From: JASFEQ01 sp050124735
Lineage (GTDB): Bacteria > Desulfobacterota > DSM-4660 > Desulfatiglandales > HGW-15
Direction of reading: 5' to 3'
Length of the DNA stretch: 6,967 bases
Assembly: GCA_050124735.1 (NCBI GenBank)
Contig: JASFEQ010000243.1
Coordinates: 1-6,967 of the forward strand
Position 1 is the stretch's first letter; each line of letters starts with the position of its first letter. The notes under the pieces were generated by a model. That model searched no databases. It was not told the DNA's origin and saw only the letters and a program-made list of their open reading frames with translations. This document shows positions 1 to 5,489 of the stretch, piece by piece. The position numbers were made by a program, and so were the translations under genes.

Positions 1-891
1 TTTGATACCCCGCATGATCAAGATAGAGAAAAGGATAATGATGACGACCAACCCCACCAATCCCAGTTCTTCGGCCACGATGGAAAGAATGAAATCTGTA
101 TGGGGCTCTGGCAGATAAAAGAGCTTCTGCTTGCTGTTCCCCAGTCCCACACCGAGAATGCCTCCAGAGCCGAAAGCCAAGAAGGAATGAATGATCTGAA
201 ATCCGAGGCCTTGTGGATCCTCCCAGGGGTTGAGAAAGGCCCACCACCGCTTCAGTCGATAATCTGCCTGCCAAACAAGCCACATGAGAACCGGCATGGA
301 TACGAGCAATACGGCCAGAAGATGCAAGATATTGACGCCGCCCACGAAAACAAGGATCAGAAGCCAGCAACCTATGATGACAGAGGTTCCCAGATCTGGC
401 TGAAAAAGAATGAGAATCATGAAGGTCCCCGCCACAAGGAGATGGGGGGCCAGTCCTTTTGAAAAAAGGGCCATGTTGGGGCCCTTCTTGGCCATGGAGT
501 AGGCCATGTAAATGGCCAGTGACAACTTTGCCAGCTCCGAAGGCTGGAAAGAGAAACCCGCATAACGTAGCCAACGCGTGGCCCCTCCAATCTTCACGCC
601 CATCCCCGGGATAAGGAGTAAGACCAGAAGGGTCAGGCTCAGAAAAAGCAGGGGATAAATCAGCTTGCGGTAGAAGTGGCAGGGGATGTTTTTGGCAAAT
701 ATGAGCAAACAAAGACCCAGGAGACAGAAGGTCCCCTGCTTTTTCAGGAAGTAGTAGCTATCCCCCAGCTTGTGAGCCGCGAGGAGGGAGCTGGCACTGT
801 AAATGGCCACCAATCCCAGACCCAAAAGCATGAGGGTCGGAATGAGGAGCGAATAGTCATATCCTCTATGTGCCTGCTTCTTACTCGCCAT
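1..891 (-). CDS. ftsW: FtsW, septal peptidoglycan glycosyltransferase (SEDS family), 3' end cut by window edge
   Basis: FtsW is the SEDS-family membrane glycosyltransferase that polymerises lipid II at the division septum, working with the transpeptidase FtsI. I read 297 codons from the ATG at 891 to the window edge, open throughout. Visible SEDS signatures are GGATRW (residues 102-107), FQPSELAKL (115-123), FQPDLGT (163-169), AFLNPWEDP (218-226), GSGGILGVGLG (241-251) and the YLPEPHTDFI block (259-268). That block holds Asp266, at the position of the Asp thought to be catalytic in SEDS proteins, and is followed by EELG (274-277). Several hydrophobic segments alternate with these loops, as expected for a polytopic membrane protein. 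The last 70-100 residues of a usual 370-400-residue protein lie outside the window. The start overlaps the murD 3' end by 11 bases and is preceded by GGAAAG at 8 bases spacing, which suggests translational coupling. RodA is the alternative SEDS member, but the dcw context favours FtsW. Confidence 0.96.
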   Translation of the reverse strand, partial: MASKKQAHRGYDYSLLIPTLMLLGLGLVAIYSASSLLAAHKLGDSYYFLKKQGTFCLLGLCLLIFAKNIPCHFYRKLIYPLLFLSLTLLVLLLIPGMGVKIGGATRWLRYAGFSFQPSELAKLSLAIYMAYSMAKKGPNMALFSKGLAPHLLVAGTFMILILFQPDLGTSVIIGCWLLILVFVGGVNILHLLAVLLVSMPVLMWLVWQADYRLKRWWAFLNPWEDPQGLGFQIIHSFLAFGSGGILGVGLGNSKQKLFYLPEPHTDFILSIVAEELGLVGLVVIIILFSILIMRGIK

Positions 892-2242
892 GATCAAGTC
901 TTTCCACTTCTTCTCTGAAGACCCTTCCCCTGTGTGCGTAGTCGGTAAACATATCAAAGCTGGAACATGCAGGAGCCAGCAAAACCACATCATTGGGCTT
1001 AGATGATAAAAAGGATTGGGATACCGCATCCCCCATATCCTCAGCCAAGGCGAAAGGGATCATTCCTTCAAACGCGTCCGCCAGAATGTGCTTGGCTTCA
1101 CCCAGGAATATGGCTTTTCTCACTCTTCCTGTTGCGGCCTTGACCAAAGGCAAGTAGTCTGCTCCCTTGTGTCGGCCTCCAGCTATGAGGACAATGGGTC
1201 TGTCAAAAGTGACAACAGCCCTTGATGCGGCATCCACATTGGTTGCCTTGGAGTCATTGTAAAAGTCCACGCCCCTGAGGAGTCTCACATGCTCCAGACG
1301 GTTGGATAGCCCATGGAACTGCTCGATGGTGCGCTGTATGGTCCGGGGCCCGATATGCAAAACCAGGCCGATCAGGATAACACCCATGAGATTCTCCAGG
1401 TTGTGTCTCCCGGGGAGCTTGAATTTCTCCAGCCCAAAAGACGCCTCTTTCTCGCCGGGCAAATGGGCCTTTATGAATTTATCCTCCATGTGGGCGTGAC
1501 GGTTCTCCCCCCTCTCCATCCCATAGCGGAGAACAGATACACCCCCGGCCGGTTCAAACTGAGACAATACTTGGTCATCATCGTTCAATATGGCGTACTG
1601 ACCAGGCCCCTGATTCTTGAAGATGCTGAGTTTGGATCGCACATAGGCCTGGTAGTTGGGATATCGATCCAGGTGGTCAGGGGTGATATTTAGCAGCAGA
1701 GAGATCATGGGCGAAAAATTCTCCATGGTATCCAGTTGAAAACTGCTCACTTCCACCAGGGCATAGTCGGCCTTCCAATGGCCAGCAACATAATCCATGA
1801 GAGGTGTTCCAATGTTTCCGCCCACGAATGCCTTCAACCCTGCACCTTTTAACATGGAACCTAAAAAGGCAGTGGCGGTCGATTTTCCGTTAGTCCCCGT
1901 GACGGCCACAAGGGGCGTATCCATCAGTCGGCTTGCCAGCTCCATTTCACCTAGGATGGGAATACCCGCTTCATCTGCAGCTTTCAGGGGCCCTATATCA
2001 AGGGGGACACCTGGACTCACAATAATTGTGTCAGCATTCAAAAAGGTCTTCTCCTTATGGCCACCTGTCTCCAGTTCTATTCCCAATTGCAATGTGTCGT
2101 GCAACAACGTGCTATCTATCTCCGTCTCTTCCCTGAGCTCGCTCACCCCAACTTGAGCGCCTTGTTTAGATAGATACCGCGCTACGGAGAGCCCCGATTT
2201 CCCCAGGCCGACTACGAGGACCTTTTTATTAGGGTCTTCCAC
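881..2242 (-). CDS. murD: MurD, UDP-N-acetylmuramoyl-L-alanine--D-glutamate ligase
   Basis: MurD is the cytoplasmic ATP-dependent ligase that adds D-glutamate to UDP-MurNAc-L-Ala, the second amino acid of the peptide stem. The protein is 453 residues, normal for the family. Domain 1 carries a Rossmann-like GLGKSG motif (12-17). Domain 2 has the P-loop GTNGKST (116-122), VEVSSFQL (163-170), NITPDHLDRY (185-194) and the expected carbamylated lysine at about K204 in VRSKL. Domain 3 has NDSKATN (329-335), GGRHKGADY (355-363) and APACSSFDMF (423-432). The start is a GTG. It is the only plausible start, because an in-frame TGA lies 15 codons upstream with no other initiation codon between. Its SD is poor: GGGAAAG sits too close and AAGGA about 12 bases away. 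The preceding small ORF overlaps the start by 31 bases, so coupling from that ORF is possible. Its own 3' end overlaps ftsW. Confidence 0.98.
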   Translation of the reverse strand: MEDPNKKVLVVGLGKSGLSVARYLSKQGAQVGVSELREETEIDSTLLHDTLQLGIELETGGHKEKTFLNADTIIVSPGVPLDIGPLKAADEAGIPILGEMELASRLMDTPLVAVTGTNGKSTATAFLGSMLKGAGLKAFVGGNIGTPLMDYVAGHWKADYALVEVSSFQLDTMENFSPMISLLLNITPDHLDRYPNYQAYVRSKLSIFKNQGPGQYAILNDDDQVLSQFEPAGGVSVLRYGMERGENRHAHMEDKFIKAHLPGEKEASFGLEKFKLPGRHNLENLMGVILIGLVLHIGPRTIQRTIEQFHGLSNRLEHVRLLRGVDFYNDSKATNVDAASRAVVTFDRPIVLIAGGRHKGADYLPLVKAATGRVRKAIFLGEAKHILADAFEGMIPFALAEDMGDAVSQSFLSSKPNDVVLLAPACSSFDMFTDYAHRGRVFREEVERLDHGE

Positions 2243-2400
2243 GTCTTTCCCAGATCCTTGGACACAGGGGCATAAAAATGCTTTTCATGGAAAACGCTCA
2301 AACGCCTTGAGCTCCATGAACTCAAACCAAAATCGGTCAAACGGCAGTAAACATGTAACGGATTGGTCATGTGCTGAATCCATTTTTTGTAGAGTTTCAT
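2212..2400 (-). CDS. Small unrecognised ORF (62 codons) between mraY and murD
   Basis: I do not recognise this ORF with certainty. It would encode a basic protein of 62 residues with no signal peptide or membrane segment. Its N-terminal half is rich in Lys, Trp, Tyr and His and contains the striking string NPLHVYCRL (residues 13-21). A vague recollection of similar strings in short deltaproteobacterial proteins cannot be verified here. The ATG at 2400 is preceded by GAAAGAG at 6 bases spacing, a good ribosome binding site; an in-frame ATG two codons upstream (2406) is less well placed. The ORF lies in the direction of the operon, fills most of an otherwise unexplained gap of about 300 bases, and overlaps the weakly supported GTG start of murD by 31 bases. 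This is the arrangement expected of a real gene that hands ribosomes to murD. The C-terminal part after FYAP (about residue 44) looks less structured and may be read-through. It could also be a chance ORF. Confidence 0.5.
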   Translation of the reverse strand: MKLYKKWIQHMTNPLHVYCRLTDFGLSSWSSRRLSVFHEKHFYAPVSKDLGKTWKTLIKRSS

Positions 2401-2544
2401 GGTCATCTCTTTCTAATCATGCTCCTCACGAGAATCCGTTTAGCCTGGCGAACAACTGATCCATACAATCGATTCATGCGTTCTGCGGTTTTCCCTATGG
2501 TGGTTGTTCCTTCTGTTTAGAAATCAACATGCGCATATCCCGAA

Positions 2545-3624
2545 TTACCTCAGCTTGAGCGTGCCCATGGACAATAGGGCCAAAATAATAGCGATGATCC
2601 AGAAACGAACGGTAACCTTTGACTCTGGCCAGCCCTTCAATTCGAAATGATGATGGATGGGGGCCATACGAAAAATCCTTTGCCCACCGGTCATCTTGAA
2701 ATAGGCGACCTGAAGGATCACGGAGATGGTCTCAAAGACAAATATGCCACCCACAAGAATGAGGACCAGTTCCTGCTTGGTGATCACGGCCACTGTGCCC
2801 AAAACGGCACCCAGAGGTAGAGACCCCACGTCGCCCATAAAGAGTTCCGCGGGGTAAGCGTTATACCACAAAAAGCCGAGACTGGCCCCTAAGACGGCCC
2901 CGCACAACACAGTGAGCTCACCACTGCCTGCCACGTATGGGATCTGAAGATAAGAGGCTGTCTTCACGTTTCCCGAGAGATAGGCAAAGATGAGGTAACT
3001 ACTAAAAGCCACGATGATGGGTCCTATGGCAAGTCCGTCCAGTCCATCGGTTAGATTCACTGCATTGGAGGCCCCCACGATAATGAATACGGCCATGGGG
3101 ATATATGCCCACCCCAGGTCAGGGGTGATGGCCTTGAAAAAAGGGACATTTAAGCGAGAGTCGAACCCTGGGTAAAGGTACAGAACAATGGCCACAACCA
3201 GTGCCACAAGGACCTGCAGAGTAAATTTGGACTTGATGCTCAGTCCACGGCTGCTCTTCCGAATGGTCTTGAGGTAGTCATCCACAAACCCGATGAGACC
3301 GAAACAGACGATGACAAACATGACCAGCCAGACAAAAACATTCTTAAGTTCAGCCCAGAAGAGTGTGGACGCCATGATGATAGGTAGAAGAAGACAGCCA
3401 CCCATGGTGGGTGTGCCCACCTTGTTGATGTGATTGGGGGGTCCGTCATCTCGAACATACTGTCCCACCTGCATGGTCCGTAGTCTCTTGATGGCCCACA
3501 CCCCAAGAATAAAGAAGATCACAAGGGAGGTCAGGGTAGTGAGAATGGTCCTGAATGTGATGTATCGAAAAACATTCAGCCATGATATGTCTGTTTGAAA
3601 GAGGTAGATGAGTTTGTAAAGCAT
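2545..3624 (-). CDS. mraY: MraY, phospho-N-acetylmuramoyl-pentapeptide transferase
   Basis: MraY is the integral membrane enzyme that transfers phospho-MurNAc-pentapeptide from UDP to undecaprenyl phosphate at the inner face of the cytoplasmic membrane, forming lipid I. At 359 residues it matches the usual length of about 360. Diagnostic motifs are all present: GTPTMGG (70-76), the metal/active-site Asp pair in GFVDDYLK (D115, D116), NAVNLTDGLDGLA (187-199), MGDVGSLPLGA (263-273, with D265) and APIHHHFELKGWPE (321-334, with the His triplet at 324-326). About ten hydrophobic segments surround these loops. MGDVGSLPLG has Pro where Ala is most common, which should be harmless. The ATG is preceded by AGAGGT at 5 bases spacing. 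Unlike in compact dcw clusters, it is separated from murF by 223 bases of repeat sequence and from murD by about 300 bases holding a small ORF. Confidence 0.98.
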   Translation of the reverse strand: MLYKLIYLFQTDISWLNVFRYITFRTILTTLTSLVIFFILGVWAIKRLRTMQVGQYVRDDGPPNHINKVGTPTMGGCLLLPIIMASTLFWAELKNVFVWLVMFVIVCFGLIGFVDDYLKTIRKSSRGLSIKSKFTLQVLVALVVAIVLYLYPGFDSRLNVPFFKAITPDLGWAYIPMAVFIIVGASNAVNLTDGLDGLAIGPIIVAFSSYLIFAYLSGNVKTASYLQIPYVAGSGELTVLCGAVLGASLGFLWYNAYPAELFMGDVGSLPLGAVLGTVAVITKQELVLILVGGIFVFETISVILQVAYFKMTGGQRIFRMAPIHHHFELKGWPESKVTVRFWIIAIILALLSMGTLKLR

Positions 3625-3641
3625 TTATGACCTCTTGCTTT

Positions 3642-3836
3642 GAGGCTGTCGGAAAAACCCCATCTGCCGTTCGGCAGGCCGTTCGACAAGCTCACGGCCC
3701 TGAGCAAAGTCGAAGGGCGGCGTTACCCTCATCCCTCGTCACTGCGGCGTACTTCTATGTACGCCTCATTCCTCGGGATTTCGGAAGCCTTGCACATGGA
3801 CATTTTCCATCAGCCTCTCAGAAACCGGTTTTTCCG
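3642..3836. repeat. Inverted-repeat intergenic element between murF and mraY
   Basis: Almost the whole 223-base murF-mraY gap is palindromic. The outer arms are GAGGCTGTCGGAAAAA at 3642-3657 and its imperfect reverse complement at 3802-3817 (13 of 16 match). An alternative perfect 10-base pair, CGGAAAAACC (3650-3659) and GGTTTTTCCG (3827-3836), extends the element to 3836. Inside are a 7-bp hairpin GGCGTAC/GTACGCC (3746-3765, loop TTCTAT), a small ATGGA/TCCAT hairpin (3796-3810), and a 12-base direct repeat CCTCATYCCTCG at 3727-3738 and 3764-3775 that differs at one base. There is no transposase. The structure suggests a small non-autonomous repeat (MITE- or REP-like). It resembles intergenic repeats I associate with Desulfobacterota genomes, though copy number cannot be judged from one window. 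Confidence 0.7.
3664..3714. repeat. Nested hairpins, including the TTCGAC...GTCGAA palindrome
   Basis: Two adjacent palindromes sit inside the larger inverted-repeat element. CTGCCG/CGGCAG (3664-3677) forms a tight hairpin. Next to it, TTCGAC (3682-3687) and GCTCA (3690-3694) pair with TGAGC (3701-3705) and GTCGAA (3709-3714) around a CGGCCC loop, with AA/AAA internal mismatches. The second palindrome matches the general form of a widespread bacterial intergenic repeat (TTCGAC...GCTCA...TGAGC...GTCGAA); that recognition is from memory. It looks inserted into the outer element, since the outer arms pair on both sides of it. Confidence 0.65.
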
Positions 3837-3847
3837 CAGTCCCTTTA

Positions 3848-5269
3848 TCAGTATTCCTCTTGGTCCTTTCCTTTGAGATACCCGGCCACGATTTCAAGCT
3901 GCATCCTTCGAGAGCCCTTAAGGAGAATCACGTCTCCCTTATTCATGCTGGCCCCTATTTCTTTCGCCATTTCCTCATGGCTTCTGGCCTCAGCAGCCCT
4001 CTCTTTTGGAAAGCCCTTACTCACAGCGCCCTCTATCATCTGCGGGGCGTGTTCCCCCATGGCCAGAAAGTAAAAGGCGCCCCTTTCCGCCACCATGTTC
4101 CCCGCTTCCAGATGTGCGGGGACGGTTTCATCTCCCAGTTCCAACATCTCACCCAATCCCACAATTAGCCTGCCTTCGCCCGTAACCAGTGCCTTTGCCG
4201 AATCGAGGGCCGCCTTGAGGGACGCGGGATTGCAATTGTAGGTGTCATCCACAAGGATGATGCCATCGGCAAGATGGCTGATCATAAAGCGACCCTTTAT
4301 CCCCTCAAAGGCTTCGAGCCCTTCCCGGATGTGCTCAGCGGACGCCTCAAGGCCGAAGGCAAGGGCAGATGCAGCCAGGGCATTGAAGACATTTTGGAGC
4401 CCGGGGACGCGCAGTCTAACCCCCTGGGTCTGGCCGAAAAACCGCAAATCGAAAACCGTGCCTTCCTTACCCAAGCTCTGAATTTTCTCAGCCCGTATTT
4501 GATTCTCGGGTCTCAGGCCAAAGGTTGTAACCTTTCTTTGAAAGGGTGACGCCGCACTTAGGAGCAGTTCGTCGTCACCATTCAAAATAGCCTGGCTTTT
4601 CTCGGGCATCTTTTCCAGCAACTCCACTTTCGCCCTGGCTACGGCGTTGATATCGCCCAGTCCTTCCAGGTGGGCCCTTCCCACATTGGTGATGAGACCC
4701 ATATCCGGCTCTGCGATCTCAGTCAGACGGGCAATCTCTCCGGCTCGATTCATGCCCATTTCCAGCACCGCTCTTCGGTGTTCTTTCTCCAACAACAGCA
4801 ACGTGAGGGGCAGGCCAATCAGATTGTTCAGATTCCCCTCATTCTTCAAGGTCAGGGCATTCAGTCCCAAGATCCTGGCAGCCATCTCCTTGGTGGTGGT
4901 CTTTCCCACGCTACCGGTGATTGCGGCCACCGGGATAGGGTATTCCCTTCTCCACCAATTCCCCAGATCTCCAAGGGCCCGCAATGTATCAGTCACCGAA
5001 ATGAGGACAGGATTCCTCGTCGCAGAAATCTCAGGCCTATGGCCCTTCTGTATCACGGCACCTACGGCGCCCTTATCAATGGCCTGCCTCAAGAAATCAT
5101 GGCCGTCATATCTCTCGCCTTTGAGGGCCCAAAAGAGCTCTGCCTGGGCTATTTTTCTTGAATCCGTGCTCAGACCGCTGATAACCGCCTCGCGGGAGCC
5201 AGATATGAGTTCCCCTTGAATCGGCGTAATGATTGTCCCTGCGGTTATCTCGCCCCATCTAGGTGTCAT
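3848..5269 (-). CDS. murF: MurF, UDP-N-acetylmuramoyl-tripeptide--D-alanyl-D-alanine ligase
   Basis: MurF is the cytoplasmic Mur ligase that adds the D-Ala-D-Ala dipeptide, completing UDP-MurNAc-pentapeptide, the substrate of MraY. The protein is 473 residues, usual for the family. The N-terminal domain has STDSRK (34-39) and LKGERYDGHDF (49-59). The ATPase domain has P-loop GSVGKTTT (119-126), KNEGNLNN (142-149), LEMGMN (169-174), TNVGRAHLEGLG (194-205), the probable carbamylated lysine near K214, and LNGDD (229-233). The C-terminal domain has DDTYNCNP (341-348), LGEMLELG (372-379) and LKGSRRMQLE (450-459). The usual G-x-H-N motif at the domain junction reads GLQN (290-293), a mild deviation. 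The ATG at 5269 is the only credible start, since an in-frame TGA lies two codons upstream. That ATG sits inside a 7-base tandem repeat and lacks an SD at normal spacing. Confidence 0.98.
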   Translation of the reverse strand: MTPRWGEITAGTIITPIQGELISGSREAVISGLSTDSRKIAQAELFWALKGERYDGHDFLRQAIDKGAVGAVIQKGHRPEISATRNPVLISVTDTLRALGDLGNWWRREYPIPVAAITGSVGKTTTKEMAARILGLNALTLKNEGNLNNLIGLPLTLLLLEKEHRRAVLEMGMNRAGEIARLTEIAEPDMGLITNVGRAHLEGLGDINAVARAKVELLEKMPEKSQAILNGDDELLLSAASPFQRKVTTFGLRPENQIRAEKIQSLGKEGTVFDLRFFGQTQGVRLRVPGLQNVFNALAASALAFGLEASAEHIREGLEAFEGIKGRFMISHLADGIILVDDTYNCNPASLKAALDSAKALVTGEGRLIVGLGEMLELGDETVPAHLEAGNMVAERGAFYFLAMGEHAPQMIEGAVSKGFPKERAAEARSHEEMAKEIGASMNKGDVILLKGSRRMQLEIVAGYLKGKDQEEY

Positions 5270-5307
5270 TCGTCATTCGTCGTTCGTCATTCGTCATTAG
5301 TCATCTA
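5264..5307. repeat. 7-base tandem repeat spanning the murF start codon
   Basis: On the plus strand the unit TCATTCG recurs in register: 5266-5272, 5273-5279, 5280-5286 (TCGTTCG), 5287-5293, 5294-5300 (TCATTAG) and a degenerate sixth copy at 5301-5307 (TCATCTA). On the coding strand each good unit reads as CGAATGA, so it carries ATG overlapping TGA in shifting frames. The first unit contains the murF start codon. The design recalls the short heptanucleotide tandem repeats (STRR) described in cyanobacterial intergenic DNA, although unit sequences vary between organisms. Confidence 0.85.
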
Positions 5308-5319
5308 TCACTCTTCCTT
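5302..5319 (-). promoter_or_regulatory. Best SD in the murF leader, feeding a 5-codon mini-ORF rather than murF
   Basis: On the minus strand AAGGAAGAG (5319-5311) is the strongest SD-like stretch upstream of murF. It lies 6 bases before an ATG at 5304, which opens a five-codon ORF (MTNDE, stop at 5287). It is more than 40 bases from the murF ATG at 5269. The arrangement is seen directly. Its use by ribosomes is inference. Confidence 0.35.
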
Positions 5320-5386
5320 GGGACTCAGAGGCAACTTTCCTCTTATAACTATCGCCCGAGGACGCAACTACAGATCACAAATGACC

Positions 5387-5460
5387 CCGGTGAAATCGTC
5401 CCGCTAGGGTGGGCCCCAGTTGAATAGGTTTCACATTCAACGGGGCAAAAATTTCACAGG
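5387..5460. repeat. Nested palindrome in the murE-murF gap
   Basis: The outer arms CCGGTGAAAT (5387-5396) and ATTTCACAGG (5451-5460) pair at 9 of 10 positions. Within them GCCCC (5413-5417) and TTGAAT (5420-5425) pair with ATTCAA (5435-5440) and GGGGC (5442-5446) across a 9-base loop, with a small asymmetric bulge (AG opposite C). No T-run follows the inner stem on either strand, so it is not a canonical intrinsic terminator. It may be an RNA structure in the operon transcript or the core of the repeat-bounded element. Confidence 0.55.
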
Positions 5461-5468
5461 GCAGGCAA

Positions 5469-5489
5469 GTGACCAGTGACTAATGACCA
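5469..5489. repeat. Heptad repeats spanning the murE stop codon
   Basis: Three 7-base units in register on the plus strand, GTGACCA, GTGACTA and ATGACCA, cover 5469-5489. They are inverted relative to the heptads at the murF start: TGACTAATGAC (5477-5487) is the exact reverse complement of GTCATTAGTCA (5293-5303), and the similarity extends to 16 of 20 positions. The murE stop codon TAG (5482-5480) and its last two or three codons lie inside these units. Confidence 0.75.

Noticed and set aside
100..2156. Plus-strand ORFs of 65-126 codons opposite ftsW and murD
   Set aside because: They lie wholly antisense to well-supported genes with complete family motifs, and none shows a recognisable domain or RBS.
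3240..3506. Minus-strand 88-codon ORF in another frame within mraY
   Set aside because: It overlaps the essential MraY motif region in a different frame and looks like an out-of-frame reading.
3627..4168. Plus-strand ORFs of 78-148 codons over the murF-mraY gap and the murF 3' end
   Set aside because: They read through palindromic repeat DNA and antisense murF; the translations are low-complexity and have no family features.
5340..5370. Possible promoter (TTGCGT and TATAAG on the minus strand) in the murE-murF gap
   Set aside because: The spacing of about 13-14 bases is too short for a sigma-70 promoter, and no alternative pair fits.
4242..5407. Plus-strand ORFs opposite murF, including one of 190 codons and one crossing the heptad repeats
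   Set aside because: Antisense shadows of murF. The one crossing 5266-5307 encodes the periodic HSSFVVRHSS-like pattern that a heptad repeat produces by chance.
5413..5446. Intrinsic terminator after murE
   Set aside because: The inner hairpin has no T-run following it on the coding strand; the T-run lies before it. A full terminator here would also cut an essential operon.
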